Of a stretch of 64,000 bases of DNA, positions 20,121 through 33,265 are shown piece after piece. A program made the translations under genes and the position numbers. How positions within the stretch are numbered: position 1 is the first letter of the stretch; each line of letters opens with the position of its first letter. The notes under the pieces were generated by a model. That model saw only the letters and a program-made list of their open reading frames with translations. It was not told the DNA's origin and searched no databases. The DNA is from Orobanche coerulescens (lineage: Eukaryota; Streptophyta; Magnoliopsida; Lamiales; Orobanchaceae): NCBI GenBank assembly GCA_033398695.1, contig CM065801.1:102665170-102729169 (forward strand), written 5' to 3'.

Positions 20121-21646
20121 CTTGCAATCGTGAGATTCAAAGTGAGTTGAGAGGTTTTCAAGTCTTCATCATATATTCTTATTCAACCACCTAAAGTCAC
20201 CTTTCATGTATTAAAAGAGATATCAAGTCTCTTTATTTCTTTGTCTTCCACCTAATAAGGTGAAGACTAAGACTATGAAAAGGGACAAGGTTGGGGCGGC
20301 CATCTAGAAGGAATTGGATGAGTTTGGTTCGTTTCGGACTCCCGTGAGTCCAAACAGATAAACTCTAATTTCGTTCTGATGTATTTATATCAATTAATTA
20401 ATCCAATTAATTAATCATATCAAATTCAAATTAATATATTTAATTTCTCCAAGAAATAATTATATATATGAATTAAATTATTCACCCAGTAATTTATTTA
20501 ATTTATTAGGCCGTAAAATAATTTATCCAATAAATTAATTTAGACATCTAATGTCCCTATAATTAATTAGACATCCAATGTCCAATAAATTAGATATCCA
20601 ATATCTAATATTTATAAAGAGTGAATAAGCTCGATTCATTCCGTCGTCAATCCTATTGCGCGACTCGGTAGGTTCGTCTCAATTAGCAATGGGAGAAACC
20701 AAAGAGTAGTAGCACCACCTAGCCAGCCTGGCGGCCTACACTGTTCCCTAACTGAGAACGAATGATGGGAATCATTCCAAAACCTTTCTGTCGTGAATAC
20801 CAGTATACATATAAACCCTTCTTTCAAATACCCCGATCAAGTTATAGGGTCACGGTTAGTCAAACCCTATCTGTACTTGACTCTATGCATGAGTTAATAC
20901 AAATCGAGATCATCGAGCTCTCGTGTATACAATACAACTAGATCCAATGCTTTGGCTAAAGACTTATGATCTCATCTGCCAATAACCACATAGGACATAT
21001 AACCCATTCACTAACAGGAGAAAGAATTCTATCTTGGTATTTAGTAGGACCTGTTACTTGCCCGTCAAGACGCACGTCGAGGTTGACCCCCACCTTCTGG
21101 TTTTCTGGGTCGAACTACTCTAATGAAAATCCTAATGTCACAAGCACATCCCTACCAAATCCTCAAGTCGAAGGTTCACGAATACCTATCACAACCTTTA
21201 GATTCCGTCATTGATTATCCTGGTGTGAAATCCGTGTGACGAATCGAGGGTGAGTCTATTCGAGTATACTAATCCAATTAACATTCCTATAACGTGTGCT
21301 CCCACTAACCATTAGTGTTCGACAGGCACTCTCCAAGTCAAAGAACACGTCATACAAGTCTTCACATAAACCTAACGCCCAATCAAGTTTCATCGACTTG
21401 TGAACGATTAAGTATTTGAGCCATAAACCATTCCAGTGCGATTCCCCTTATCCAATAAGGAGAGGAATGTTTTGCTCTCAAATACACGAACTAGTTTCTA
21501 TATATATATTTACGAGTCAGGAATACCAATGACTACCAGTAAATAAAGAAACATACAATCGCCTTTCGATAATGATTTACATAATAACAAGTACAATGCC
21601 CTCACTCAACATCCTCTGAGTGGCATTCAAGAGCATACTCCTAACA
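19610..21646 (-). repeat. Shared middle Copia LTR (5' LTR of Copia-1, 3' LTR of Copia-2)
   Basis: 2,037-bp LTR. Its left edge abuts the Copia-1 primer-binding site and its right edge (CTAACA, 21641-21646) abuts the Copia-2 purine tract (21647-21658). The minus-strand 3' terminus is CCCAATA instead of CCCAACA, a change it shares with the 26860 LTR. It contains a (CT)n run at 20070-20118. A TATA-like sequence on the minus strand near 20166-20176 is a weak promoter candidate. Confidence 0.88.
20070..20118. repeat. (CT)n / (GA)n microsatellite in Copia LTR
   Basis: Nearly pure CT run of about 49 bases. The corresponding runs are about 27328-27368 (Copia-2/3 LTR) and 54436-54465 (Copia-B LTR), with different lengths. 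On the sense strand it is a GA run just downstream of the presumed TATA box, as in an untranslated leader. Confidence 0.85.
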
Positions 21647-21661
21647 ATCTCCCACTTGCAC

Positions 21662-24600
21662 TCAATTCCACTCACTATGGTATCTAATACCCATGTTCTC
21701 CAGATGACACTCCAAGCTAATATGAGAAAGTGGCTTGGTCAGTGGATCAGCGATGTTGTCGGATGAGTCTACTCTATGCAGCACAATGTATCCCTTGCGA
21801 ACAAATTCTCTTATGATATGATACTTCCTCTCAATGTGTTTGGTACTGTTGTGAAATCTTGGATCCTTGGCATGCGCTACAACTCCGTCATTGTCGCAGA
21901 AAAGTGGAACAGGCAGCTCAGCACATGGTATCACTTGATGTTCTCCTAGAAACTTCTTAATCCAAAACCCTTCCTTAAAAGCCTCTGAGGCTGCTTAATA
22001 CTCAGCCTGACTGGTGGAATCAGTAGCCTTGCTTTGTTTGGCGCTACGCCAAGATATTGCTCCTCTATTAAGAGTAAATATGTAGCCAGAAGTAGACATC
22101 GAATCGTCTTTCTGTCCTTGGAAGTCTGAATCAGTGAAGCCCATCACATTCAGTTCTCTGCCGCCATACATTAGAACCATATCTCTTGTCCTTCTCAAGT
22201 ACTTGAGAACGTTCTTTACGGCAGTCCAATGTTCCCTACCTGGGTTTGCCTGAAACCTACTTACCACACTCACACCATGCGCAATGTCAGGTCTCGTACA
22301 CAACATAGCATACATAAGATTACCCACGGTCGAAGCATATGGTATATTACTCATTTCCTTTCGTTGTTCCTCACTTTGAGGACACATCTTCAAGAAGAGT
22401 TTTATTCCATATCGCATCGGTAGGAGCCCTCTTTTAGAATCATCCATCTTAAATCGCTTTAAGATTTTATCTATATAGAGGGCTTGGGAAAGACCTATCA
22501 TTCTCTTCGCTCTATCCCAGTAGAGCCGAATACCAAGAATATAGGTAGCTTCTCCCAAGTCTTTCATGGTGAAATTACTCGAAAGCCAAGCTTTCACAGA
22601 ACTGAGCATTCCCACATCATTTCCTATTAGTAGAATGTCATCTACATATAGTACTAAGAATGTGATCTTGCTCCCACTAACCCTCTTGTATACACAAGGT
22701 TCCTCTTCATTTTGCACGAAGTCAAACTCTTTGACTGCCTCGTCAAAACGAAGGTTCCAACTATGTGAAGCTTGCTTCAGTCCATAAATGGAACGCTGAA
22801 GTTTGCACACTTTCTCAATATCAACTTCGGACACAAAGCATTTAGGCTGCTCTATATAGATTTCCTCCTCCAGGAATCCATTAAGGAAAGCCGTCTTTAC
22901 GTCCATTTGCCATATCTCATAATCGTGGTAGGCAGCTATAGCAAGCATCATGCAAATAGACTTGATGAAAGCTACGGGCGATAAGGTATCGTGGTAATCA
23001 ATCTCTTCCTTCTGGGTATAACCCTTTGCCACAAGCCTGGCCTTATAGGCGTCAACCTTACCATCCCCATCAGTCTTTATCTTGTAGATCCACTTGTTCC
23101 CAATAGGCACTATGCCCTCGGGGCGGTTTACTAGAGTCCAAACCTGATTGACATGCATCAAGCCTATCTCAGCTTCCATAGCTTCACGCCATTTCGCGGA
23201 GTCTACATCCACCATCGCTTGGTCATAGGTCGCGGGGTCGGTCTCTTGGCTACCACCTGGAACCTCATGGAGACCCAGCTCCTCCATGTGCACAAGGCCA
23301 TACCTCTCAGGTAAATGAGACACCCTAGTAGACCTACGAGGTGGTTGTACTTGTGTTTCATAAGGTTCAGTTCCAATTTCTTGTACCGGTGTCTCCTGAG
23401 GAGTTTCATTGTATTCTTCCAAAGAAATACTTCTACCTGCTACGCCTTCCTGAATGAACTCATCTTCCAGAAAGTGTGCTTGTAAAGCAACAACGATCTT
23501 TCGATCTTCGGGCATGCAGAATAGATAACCCATCATCCCAGATGAGAATCCAATGAAACGTCCCTTCACGGACCTCGCTTCCAACTTGTCCACCTTAGTG
23601 TTCTTGATATAGGCGGGACATCCCCAAGTTCTAATATGATTAAGACTTGGTATCCTACCCTCCCACATCTCATGTGGATTTGCTCAAGATATAAGCAGCA
23701 GTCAGGTGTGCATACTCCCACAGGTAAATCCGTAAGTTAGTATAGCCTAGCATAGAATGGACCATGTTCAACAAGGTCCGGTTCCTTCTTTCTGACACAC
23801 CATTTAACTGAGAAGTACCTGTAGGCGTTAGTTGTGATACTATTCCATGTTCCTTTAGGAACTTGTCAAACTCCGCACTCATATACTCGCCACCTCGGTC
23901 CGACCGAAGTACTTTGATATGATTACCAGTTTTTTTGTCGACTAGGGCCTTAAATTCCTGGAATTTATCAAAGGCCTCAGATTTATGTTCCATTAAGTAT
24001 ACATAACCATACCTAGTATGATCATCTGTAAACGTAATGAAATACTGATATCCATCATGTGTTGCTTCCAAAGCACCACATACGTCGATAAGGATTAATC
24101 CTAGTTTATGAGCGGCTCTTTCAAAAGTCCCTCTGAAGGGGGACTTAGTCATTTTGCCTTTAAGGCAAGATTCACAAGTAGGAAAGGGATCCGATCCCAA
24201 AGGACCCACAAGTCCATCTTTTTCCATTTTGTAAATCTTGGTCTGACCAACATGACCAAGTATAAGATGCCATTTCAAAACTTGATTAGTTTCATCCCTA
24301 CCACGCTTCCTAGTCATGGTAGTCACAATGACTTTGTTACTAAGGTTTAGATGATACAGTCCATTTAACAATGTAGCGGTACCCACAAGTTTATTTCTAA
24401 AATAAATTTTGCAGGAACCATCACCAATGAAAAATGAAAAGCCTTTGCGATCCATGATCGGAATGGATACAATGTTCTTATGCCCCTTGGGCAAAACAAG
24501 TACATCTTCTAAAGTTAAAACAAAGCCGAATTCTAAACCCAAAAGAAGTGATCCTATGTCAGTTGCCTCGACACTATGCCCGCTTCCGACAGTAATCATC

Positions 24601-25583
24601 ACTTCCCCAGATCCAAGCTTCCTACTTTGTTCTAGATCCTAATTCACGGTAAAAGTATGAGAACTAGCACCTGAATCCAGTGTCCAAGAAGTAGAAAATA
24701 CAGTAGCAAAACCATTTGTTTCCAAGACTAAAAGTTATGTACCTGAAGCGCCATGAAGAATCAGACAGTCTCTAGCCCAGTGGCCCAACTCACCGCATTT
24801 GAGACATGCGTCCTTCTTTTTCTTGCTCTTGAGAACCATCAGGGCCTTGCCCTTACCCTTAAGGTCCTTGACTTGTAGTCACGTCTGCTTCTTGGTCTTT
24901 TTCCTTTTATTCTTAGACCTCCGAGGTCCACAAGAAATCACAAGGGCAGACTCCTTCATCCGCGGAGTCTACATCTGAGACTGAGCAGTTACGAGTTTAT
25001 TCATCAACCCTACTAAGTTGCATGCAATCTCATTGCATTTGAAATTCATTACAAACTGTGAGAAGAAATCAGGGAGAGACTGTAGGATAAGGTCGGTCTG
25101 AAGAGAAGTATCTTAAAATCATGAGCCTCCAACTCTCGATCATAGATATCATTTTTCGGACGTGGTCCCCAACCTTCTCACCTTCCTTCTTCCTTGCACC
25201 GAATAGTTGCTTGGATAACTCATATCTAGCAGTTCGACTGTGCTCACCATAAAGCTCGGTTAAGTGAGATTAAATATGCCTAGCAAAAGTCATTTTCTCA
25301 TGAGCTCTCTGAAGCTCATTAGACATAGAAGCTATCCTATAAGCACCGACTTTTACGTCATCCTTAACCCACTTTCGTGGTTTTCAATCTCTTTCTGTTT
25401 CGCTCTTGTCTGCACTGGAGGCGCGAGAATGTCCGTCTCCAAGACGTATCCCGGTGCCTCTATACTAAGGACTATCATTAGATTGTGGAGCCAATCCACA
25501 AAGTTAGGTCCGATCAAAGTGTTCTTTTCGAGTAGAATTGCGAGTGGGTTCATTATCATATTGATAGTTATGTTCGCCTGCAT
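21662..25583 (-). pseudogene. Copia-2 gag-pol, best-preserved RT
   Basis: Same domain order as Copia-1. The segment 23668 to 21995 is open for 557 codons and covers the integrase end, the spacer, RT (QMDVKTAFLNGFLEEEIYIEQP near 22890, YVDD at about 22637-22648) and most of RNase H up to SQAEY, where a TAA near 21994 interrupts. RNase H ends at 21662 with YHSEW. A second long frame, 24602 to 23670, covers the protease end (VGSGHSVEATD) and the integrase core (TDDHTRYGYVY, LRSDRGGEYMSAEF). The two are out of register because about 27 bases are missing near 23677 compared with Copia-1. Gag and knuckle (25583 to 24740) are broken by several changes, including one base lost near 25374 in the KWVKDD region. 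Confidence 0.87.
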
Positions 25584-26846
25584 TAAGTACGACAGATTAA
25601 TTAGTGACTCATTCCATTATGATCTGAGTATAGAATTAAGGTCTTTTCTATTCTTTAACCCAGCTCCCACTATTTTTATCGGAATAACACACTCCATGTG
25701 AAATCTGGAAGTATCGTTCGCTCTACTTCATAGTGGTGATCGAGTTCTTTATAAATTTTAATAGAGGGCAACCGAACAGGTTTCTAGTCTATTAAATATC
25801 ATAAAGTGGTGTCCAACACCAACCCATCTAATGGATGATTCGATCTTCTTTTTCCCCTTGTTCACTCCCCTCAACCTATACGGTTTCTATAGTTCGTGAA
25901 CAAGTTAAGTTTATACCATCGACGCAAATTAGTTTCACAATTGAATCTTATCTGGCAACCGAACAGGTTTCTAGGCATAAAATTTGCTCCAACCGAAGGC
26001 ATCCAATGCGCTCCCGGTAATTTATCTATCCTCCCCAAATGACTACCCCGATAACTCGGAAGCATAGCACATCCGACTTGGATTTCAGTTTTCCGAAAGC
26101 TCGATGGAGGGAAGTAAAACCTTGAAATCATTTAAACTTAATAATTTTTTGTGGGAGAATTTTCGCGATTAATGTTACACTTTACACATTAATTCATTTA
26201 AGCGCGATTGTTGCATTTATATTTAGACATAAATTTACGTTCAAAATAATTCGGTCATCGAGAAGTATTGCAATTAATCAAATTTCCCTTATAAAATGAA
26301 ATACCATAAATCATTTTAATCATATTAAATCCAATTTAACATGCGGGAGATTAATTTTCTGGAATATATGAAAAATCGAAGCCGGGACGAATCTGCCTGC
26401 CGGACACGGCCCGTGCCGAATGGCACGGTCTGGTTTCCCCGGTAGTCTCCTGGGCTGGCCTGCCTGACACGCCCCGTGCCGAATGGCACGGTCGGGTTAC
26501 CCCGGCAGTGTCCTAGACTGGCCTACCTGAAACAGCCCGTGCCGATTGGCACGGTCGGGTCACCCGGGCAGATTCCATCCCTCGTCCAAAAAGTCGTTCA
26601 ACGATAATTCGGGGCTAGATTTTCGACCGGATATCCAAAATCAATATTTGTTGACTTTCATATCTTCAATATAAATCACATTTCCTAGAAATTAAAGATT
26701 TATATTTAGACATAAATTTACGAAAAATCTAACTACAACGAACGAAAAATATACACCACGATTATGACTATAAATGATTCCAAATCATTCACCATCCAAT
26801 CAAGCATTCCAAATACAAATATCGTATATACGATCGCAAGACCTAC
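25584..26846 (-). other. Copia-2 5' leader, non-coding
   Basis: Counterpart of the Copia-1 leader, shortened near 26220, with the GC-rich hairpin repeats at 26394-26575. No credible coding frame. Confidence 0.68.
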
Positions 26847-26858
26847 GCTCCGATACCA
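26847..26858 (-). other. Copia-2 primer-binding site
   Basis: Minus-strand TGGTATCGGAGC, one base different from the Copia-1 site, directly inside the LTR edge at 26860. Confidence 0.85.
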
Positions 26859-26859
26859 C

Positions 26860-27324
26860 TATTGGGATTCGGTGCCTAAAATGAAGGTGCATCAGAAGCA
26901 ATAATACGAATCTAATTCGATATGAATCCCTACGAGGATCGATCAAGCTACGTATATACGAATATAAAATGAAAACTAGGAAGATTAGAAATCATACCCT
27001 CATAGTCCATTGATTAAATGGTGTACTCCATGAAGATGATTCCCCAAGCTTTATATGCCCTCCCCACGAATCCGATTCTTCAAGCTTTTAAATGATCTAA
27101 CGCCGAAATCATTGCGTCTCTACTTGCCATGTGCCGAAGAAACAAATGGAACGACGACCCCCCCAATTAACCTCCAAGGTTACGGCTAGAATCGAGTGAT
27201 GGAAGCTTTCTAATTAAGATTACAACACTCTAAGTGTTCAATCTCTAATCTCTCAATTCTCTTATGAATTTTCTCCTAAAAAAAACTCAAGAAGAAGTAT
27301 GAGGAGATGAAGACTAGAAAAAGG

Positions 27325-27369
<45 letters not shown>

Positions 27370-28897
27370 TGCTTGCTTGCAACCGTGAGATTCAAAGTGA
27401 GTTGAGAGGTTTTCAAGTCTTCATCATATATTCTTATTCAACCACCTAAAGTCACCTTTCATATATTAAAAGAGATATCAAATTTCTTTATATCTTTGTC
27501 TTCCGCCTAATAAGGTGAAGACTAAGACTATGAAAAAGGGGTAGTTTGGGACGGCGATCTAAAAGGAATTGGATGAGTTCGCTTCGTTTCGGACTCCCGT
27601 GAGTCCAAACAGATAAACTCTAATTTCGTTCTGATGTACTTATATCAATTAATTAATCCAATTAATTATATCAAACACAAAATAATATAATTAATTTTTC
27701 CAAGAAATAATTATATATAAGAATTAAATTAATCACCGAGTAATTTATTTAATTCATTAGACCGTAAATTAATTTATCCAATAAAATAATTTAGACATCC
27801 AATGTCCCTATAATTAATTAGACATCCAATGTCCAACAAATTAGATATCCAATATATAATATTTAAAAAGAGATAATAAGCTCGATTCATTCCGTCGTCA
27901 ATCCTATTGCGCGACTCGGTAGGTCCGTCTCAGTTAGCAATGGGAGGAACCAAAGAGTAGTAGCACCACCTAGCCGGCCTGGCGGCCTACACTATACCCT
28001 AACTGAGAATGAATGATGGAAATCATTCCAAAACCTTTCTATAGCGAATACCAGTATACGTACAAACCCTTCTTTCAAATATCCCGATCAAGTTATGGGG
28101 TCACGGTCAGTCAAACGCTATCTGTACTTGACTCTATGCATGAGTTATTGCAAATTGAGATCATCGAGCTCCCGTGTATCTAATACAACTAGCTCCAATA
28201 ATTTGGCCAAAGACTTATGATCTCATCTAGCAATAACTGCATAGGACATATAACCCGTTCACTAACAGGAGAAAGAATTCTATCTTGGTATTTAGTAGGA
28301 CCTGCTACTTGCCCGTAAAGACACATGCCGAGGTTGACCTCTACCTTCCGATTTTTTGGGTCGAACTACTCTAATGAAAATCTTAACGTCACAAGCACAT
28401 CCCTACGAAATCCTCAAGTTGAAGGTTCACGAATAACTATTACAATCTTTCGATTCCATCATTGACTGTCCGGGAGTGAAATCCGTGTGATGAATTGAGG
28501 GTGAGTCTGTTTGAGAATACTAATTCAATTAGCATTCCTATAATGTGTGCTCCCACTAACCATTAGTGTTCTACAGGCACTCTCCAAGTCAAAGAATACG
28601 TCATACAAGTCTTCACATAAACTTAACGCCAAGTCAAGTTTCATCGACTTGCGAACAATTAAGTATTTGAGCCATAAACCTTTCCAGTGTCATTACCCTT
28701 ATCCAATAAGGAGTGGAATGTTTTGCTCTCAAATATGCGGACTAGTTTCTATATATATATTTACGAGTCACGAATACCTGTGACTACTAGTAAATAAAGA
28801 AATATACAATTGCCTTTCGATAATGATTTACATAATAACAAGTACAATGCCCTCACTCAACATCTTCTGAGTGGCATTCGAGGGCATACTCCTAACA
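26860..28897 (-). repeat. Third Copia LTR (5' LTR of Copia-2, 3' LTR of Copia-3)
   Basis: 2,038-bp LTR collinear with 19610-21646, ending CTAACA at 28892-28897 and followed by the purine tract of Copia-3 (28898-28909). It carries the shorter CT run at 27328-27368. Same CCCAATA terminus as the middle LTR. Confidence 0.88.
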
Positions 28898-30237
28898 ATC
28901 TCCCACTTGCACTCAATGCCACTCACTATGGTATCTAATACCCACGTTCTCCATATGACACTCCATGCTAATATGAGAAAGTGTCTTGGTCAGTGGATCT
29001 GCGACATTGTCGGCTGAGTCTACTATATGCAGCACAATGTATACCTTGCGAACAAATTCTCTTATGAGATGATACTTCCTCTCAATGTGTGTGGTACTGA
29101 TGTGAAACCTCGGCTCCTTGGCCTGCACTACAGCTCCATCGTTGTCGCAGAAAAACGGAACAGTCAGCTTAGCACATGGTATATTACACATTTTATTTCA
29201 TTGTTCCTCACTTTGAGGACACATCTTCAAGGAGAGTTTTATTCCATGTCGCATCGGTAGGAACCATCTTTTAGAATCATCCATCTTAAATCGCTTTAAG
29301 ATTTTATCTATATAGAGGGCTTGTGAAAGACCTATCATTCTCTTCGCTCTATCCGGGTAGAGCCGAATAACAAGAATATAGGTAGCTTCTCCCAAGTCTT
29401 TCATGGAGAAATTACTCGAAAGCCAAGATTTTACATAACTGAGCATTCCTATTAGTATAATGTTATCTACATATAGTACTAAGAATGTGATCTTGCTCCC
29501 ACTAACCCTCTTGTATACACAAGGTTCCTCTTCATTTTTCACGAAGTCAAACTCTTTTACTACCTCGTCAAAATGAAGGTTCCAACTACGCGCAGCTTGC
29601 TTTAGTCCATAAATGGAACGCAGAAGTTTGCACACTTTCTTAATATCGACTTCGGACAAAAAGCATTTAGGCTGATCCATATAGATTTTCTCCTCGAGGA
29701 ATCCATTAAGTAAAGCCGTATTTACGTCCATTTGCCATCTATCATAATCGTGGTAGACAGCTATAGCAAGCATCATGCGAATAGACTTGATCATAGCTAC
29801 GGGTGAGAAGGTATCGTGGTAATCGATCCCTTCCTTCTGGGTATAACCCTTTGCCACAAGCCTGGCCTTATAGGCGTCAACCTTTCCATTCCCATCAGTC
29901 TTTCTCTTGTAGATCCACTTGTTCCCAATAGACACTATGCCCACGGGGACTAGAGTCCAGACCTGATTGATATGCATCGAGTCTATCTCAGATTCCATAG
30001 CCTCATGCCATTTCGTGGAGTCTACATCCACCATCGCTTGGTCATAGGTCGCGGGCTCGGTCTCTTGGCTATTACCTGGAACCTCATGGAGACCCAGCTC
30101 CTCCAGGTGCACAAGGCCATACCTCTCAGGTAAATGAGACACCCTACTAGACCTACAAGGTGGTTGTACTTGTGTTTCAGAAGGTCGGTTCCAATTTCTT
30201 GTACAGGTGGATCCTGAGGAGTTTCATTGTAGTCCAT
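28898..30237 (-). pseudogene. Copia-3: truncated RT/RNase H fragment
   Basis: Contains the end of RNase H (CDNDGAVVQAKEP near 29140), then a direct jump to the RT C-terminus. About 400 bases equivalent to 14270-14675 of Copia-1 are missing, joined at GGTAT near 29178, which occurs at both ends of the missing piece. RT then runs back to 30142 (MDVNTALLNGFLEEKIYMDQP near 29730). The catalytic box reads YVDN at about 29462-29473, with the second Asp changed to Asn. The fragment stops near 30237 within the spacer upstream of RT; gag, protease and integrase are absent. Confidence 0.84.
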
Positions 30238-30240
30238 TAA

Positions 30241-31123
30241 GTACACTTCGTTTTATCTCAAATGTATTTATACTTAATTATTTAATTCAATTAATCAATT
30301 TTATCAAATACAAAATTATAATAATATATTTCCAAGAAATAGTTATTTATGAATTAAATTAATCACCCGGTAATTAATTTCAATTCACAACACCGCATGA
30401 TTTATCAAATAAATCAAATTAGATATCCAATATCCAATATTAATGAAGAGATAATAAATACATATTTTATCCATCAAATATCCTTGTGCGCGACTCCATA
30501 GGTCCGTCTTAGTCAGCAATGGGAGGAACCAAAGAGTACGGATAACACTTGGTGCTCCATATCGGAATCGAACTAAGAACGATTGATTGGATCATTCAAA
30601 ACCATAACAACCCTTCAATCACATGTCCCGGTCAAGTATTAGGGTCACGGTAAAGTCAAACCCTACTGTAACTTGACTCTATGCATTTTGTTAATGCAAA
30701 CTGATATCATCGAGCTCTCGTGTATCAAATACAACTAGCTCTAAATGCTTTGGCCAAAGACTTGTGATCTCATTTGCCATTAACCGCATAGGACATTTAC
30801 CTGCTCACTTATAGGATAAAGAATTCTATCTTGGTATTCAGTAGAGACTGCTACTTGCCCACTAAGCTGCATTTCAAGGCTGACCCCACCAACTGGCGAT
30901 TGGATCGAACTACTCTAATGACTAACTTAATGTCACAAGCACATCTCCTACTAAAACCTAAAGTCAAAGGTCCACGTATACCTATCACAACCTTTCGATT
31001 CAGTCATTGAAAAACCCTGAGTGATATCCATGTGACCAAATCAAGTTGAGTCGTGTTTGAGTATGATAATCTCATTAGCATACCTATAACGTGCGCTCCA
31101 AGTAACTCTTAGTGAAGACAGGC
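30241..31123 (-). repeat. Diverged Copia-type LTR relic
   Basis: Collinear with about 20384-21325 of the middle Copia LTR but far more diverged (shared landmarks: ATTAATTAA-rich block, GTCCGTCT, GGGTCACGGT, CATCGAGCTCTCGTGTAT, ACGTGCGCTCC). It is therefore an older or sister family member in the same orientation. It is cut at its right edge by the Gypsy-B LTR at 31124. Confidence 0.75.
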
Positions 31124-32958
31124 TGTAATACCTGTACTTTATATGAATTGTTGGCTCTGACGTTCCTTCACTTTTGTCGCTCTGTAAGCACTTATTGAGA
31201 TGTTGTCGATGTTGATTTTTGAGTTTCATACCTTTCAGATCATGTTCATGTTGTTTGGACCTTTCGGCAGTGTTTTGAGTCAGGCATATAGCGTATGCTA
31301 GGCATAAGCTAACGCACGCTATTTTTACTTGAGTAGCGTACGCTAGCTTTGAGCCTTAGCGCACGCTAACATTCAGAGCATGGCAGAGGCAGTAACTGAT
31401 TCTGCCCTCTGGACTAACAGGGAATGCACGCTAGGCCCGATCCAGCGCACGCTATTGGGGTTGCGTAGCGCGCACTAGTACCCAGATGTAGCGCACGTTA
31501 GCGGGTTTGGGCAGTAAGTTGGAATTTTGGCAGGAAAGTAGTTAGCGCACGCTAAAGTGTGGTTGCGCGCGTTAACGTCTCAGGACAGAAGCCACTGGAC
31601 TACAGGTGACCCCATTAGCGCACGCTAATTACACTAGACAAACGCAGTATATAAGGACAGTCAGCCCTGTTGTTCATCATTTCTTCTCCATTTCCTTCAC
31701 TTCTGACAAGAGAGGCGATTTCGGGGCGACTTTGGGGCGGCTACTCATCACCTATCATCATCTTAGGTGGAATAAGAAAGATTACACAACATCTAATCCT
31801 TTTATATCTTCCGATTCAAGGTAAATTTCTTAGAACCCTAGTTTTGGGAATTTTTGGGGATTTTCTTAGATTCATCTGATTTATCCATTTTGGAGCTTGA
31901 GATCTTTGAGATTATGATGTATCTACCACATACCCATGTTTTCCCTATGATTATATGGATGGTTTTGTACCTTGTTCGGACTTGAGAGGGTTTCGGTGAT
32001 TTTCAAACTTCTTGGTGATTATCCCTGTAGTTTCGTGAATCGTAGGCGGGTTTCGGGAGTTTCTTCGTGTGATTTGAGTATGGATTATTGATTATCATAT
32101 TCCTTACGAATCGTTTAGGTGCCGTAAGTGCGTTCTTAGACCTACCGAACTTATACTCTTTTCCTTCCGATTCTCGATGTCTCAAAGGCAAGTATATGAT
32201 TATGATTGTACGTTCTCGACTTTGAAAGTAATATATATAAATTGTATGATGATATATATCCACTCCGGGACAGGCCGACGGGTCCTCTGAGGGTTCCGTA
32301 TCTTTTAGTGTGGTTTCGCGGATATTTTGGGTTAACCACTCTGGGACGGACAGACGAGTCCTCTAAGGGTTCCGTTGCCTTTGGTGCGGTTCCACGGTTA
32401 ATCGCGTATGTATTGAATGTGATGCTATGTGATTTAGTTATTCCGGAATACTAGTCTTGAGTTGATGAGATGATGATTACATTTACTTTATTGTCAAGAA
32501 GTATTATGTTTCATATTCGATATACTTGTACTAGCTATTCGACGGCTAACCCCTTTATGGGGGAAATACCTTTCATGTATTTCAGGATCCAGAAGAGCGG
32601 ATAGGCACGTACCGGGTCGGCATGAAGATGATGGGCAAGTGTGATGTTGTCTCTTGTCACTGGTTATGTTTTGTATTTCCTCCATTCAGAGATGTTGTAT
32701 TTGAATGGTTCTTGAGTACTCGAGTATTGTTTTTGGTTTCCTTGATGTTTTGGCCTGTGTAGCCATGGTATTGATTCTGTATGTATTGTATTTGGTTTTA
32801 TTGGATATCGTCTTGGATGTCAACTTTATTGTTCTACATCTGATTATACTTGGACCTTATTGGTCAAAGTTCATGGTTTCGCGTGTGAAAAGCCTTGTGG
32901 GTTCCACGGCAGGGCTCACGGCACTGTAATATACCATGAATAACTTTGGCGTGTTACA
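31124..32958 (+). repeat. Gypsy-B 5' LTR
   Basis: 1,835 bp, TGTAATACCTGTAC...GTGTTACA. Includes the U3 palindrome cluster, TATA box and a 76-bp tandem repeat at 32260-32411 (CCACTCCGGGACAGG, again at 32336). This is the only uninterrupted copy of this LTR in the window and serves as reference for the truncated ones at 12373 and 53323. Confidence 0.9.
31285..31655 (+). promoter_or_regulatory. Gypsy-B 5' LTR promoter: palindrome cluster and TATA box
   Basis: TATATAAG at 31648-31655. Upstream are repeated AGCGCACGCTA-type motifs (near 31290, 31312, 31333, 31358, 31427, 31445, 31465, 31492, 31545 and 31617). Same layout as in the Gypsy-A and Gypsy-B 3' LTRs. Enhancer function is inferred. Confidence 0.65.
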
Positions 32959-32963
32959 GAATA

Positions 32964-32974
32964 TGGTATCGGAG
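32964..32974 (+). other. Gypsy-B primer-binding site
   Basis: TGGTATCGGAG five bases after the LTR end, matching the initiator Met-tRNA-type site used by many plant LTR elements. Confidence 0.82.
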
Positions 32975-33202
32975 TTAGGTTTATGGATACCTAGGCTGTC
33001 GGTCTTTTGCGTCGATTGAGTCATCATTTGTCTACAGTATCACTACTTTTCCATCATCACAGTGTGACCGGTACTTGTAAGACCTCTTACTCTCATAGTG
33101 TTTCCTTAATTGCTTTGCTTCTGATTTGGTATTTTTGGGAATCTGTCACTTCGATGACGTACGATTTGAATTGTACTTACGTACTTTGAGTATCTTTCAG
33201 AA
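32975..33202 (+). other. Gypsy-B leader, interrupted by LTR-D
   Basis: Short untranslated leader. It ends at CAGAA (33198-33202), the target duplication of LTR-D, and continues as CAGAATGTCTGC at 48668, where the gag ATG (48672) overlaps the duplication. No coding frame of interest. Confidence 0.8.
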
Positions 33203-33265
33203 TGTAATGCCCCCAAAACCCATTAGGTTATTACAGTGCCGTGGACCCCACACCAGGAGATCCAC

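Larger units (their letters stand above)
13005..30237 (-). mobile_element. Tandem Copia array with shared LTRs (Copia-1, -2, -3)
   Basis: Minus-strand Ty1/Copia DNA arranged LTR, internal, LTR, internal, LTR, partial internal. LTRs are at 13005-13986 (with internal deletion), 19610-21646 and 26860-28897. Each junction shows either the primer-binding site (left edge of the 19610 and 26860 LTRs) or the polypurine tract (right edge of each LTR), so the middle LTRs serve two units at once. This is the expected product of unequal recombination between LTRs, not of separate insertions. The left flank is the Gypsy-A LTR. The right side breaks off in pol. Confidence 0.88.

Noticed and set aside
31606..32454. 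Short + strand frames in the Gypsy-B LTR
   Set aside because: They cross the R/U5 region and the 76-bp repeat; no protein features.
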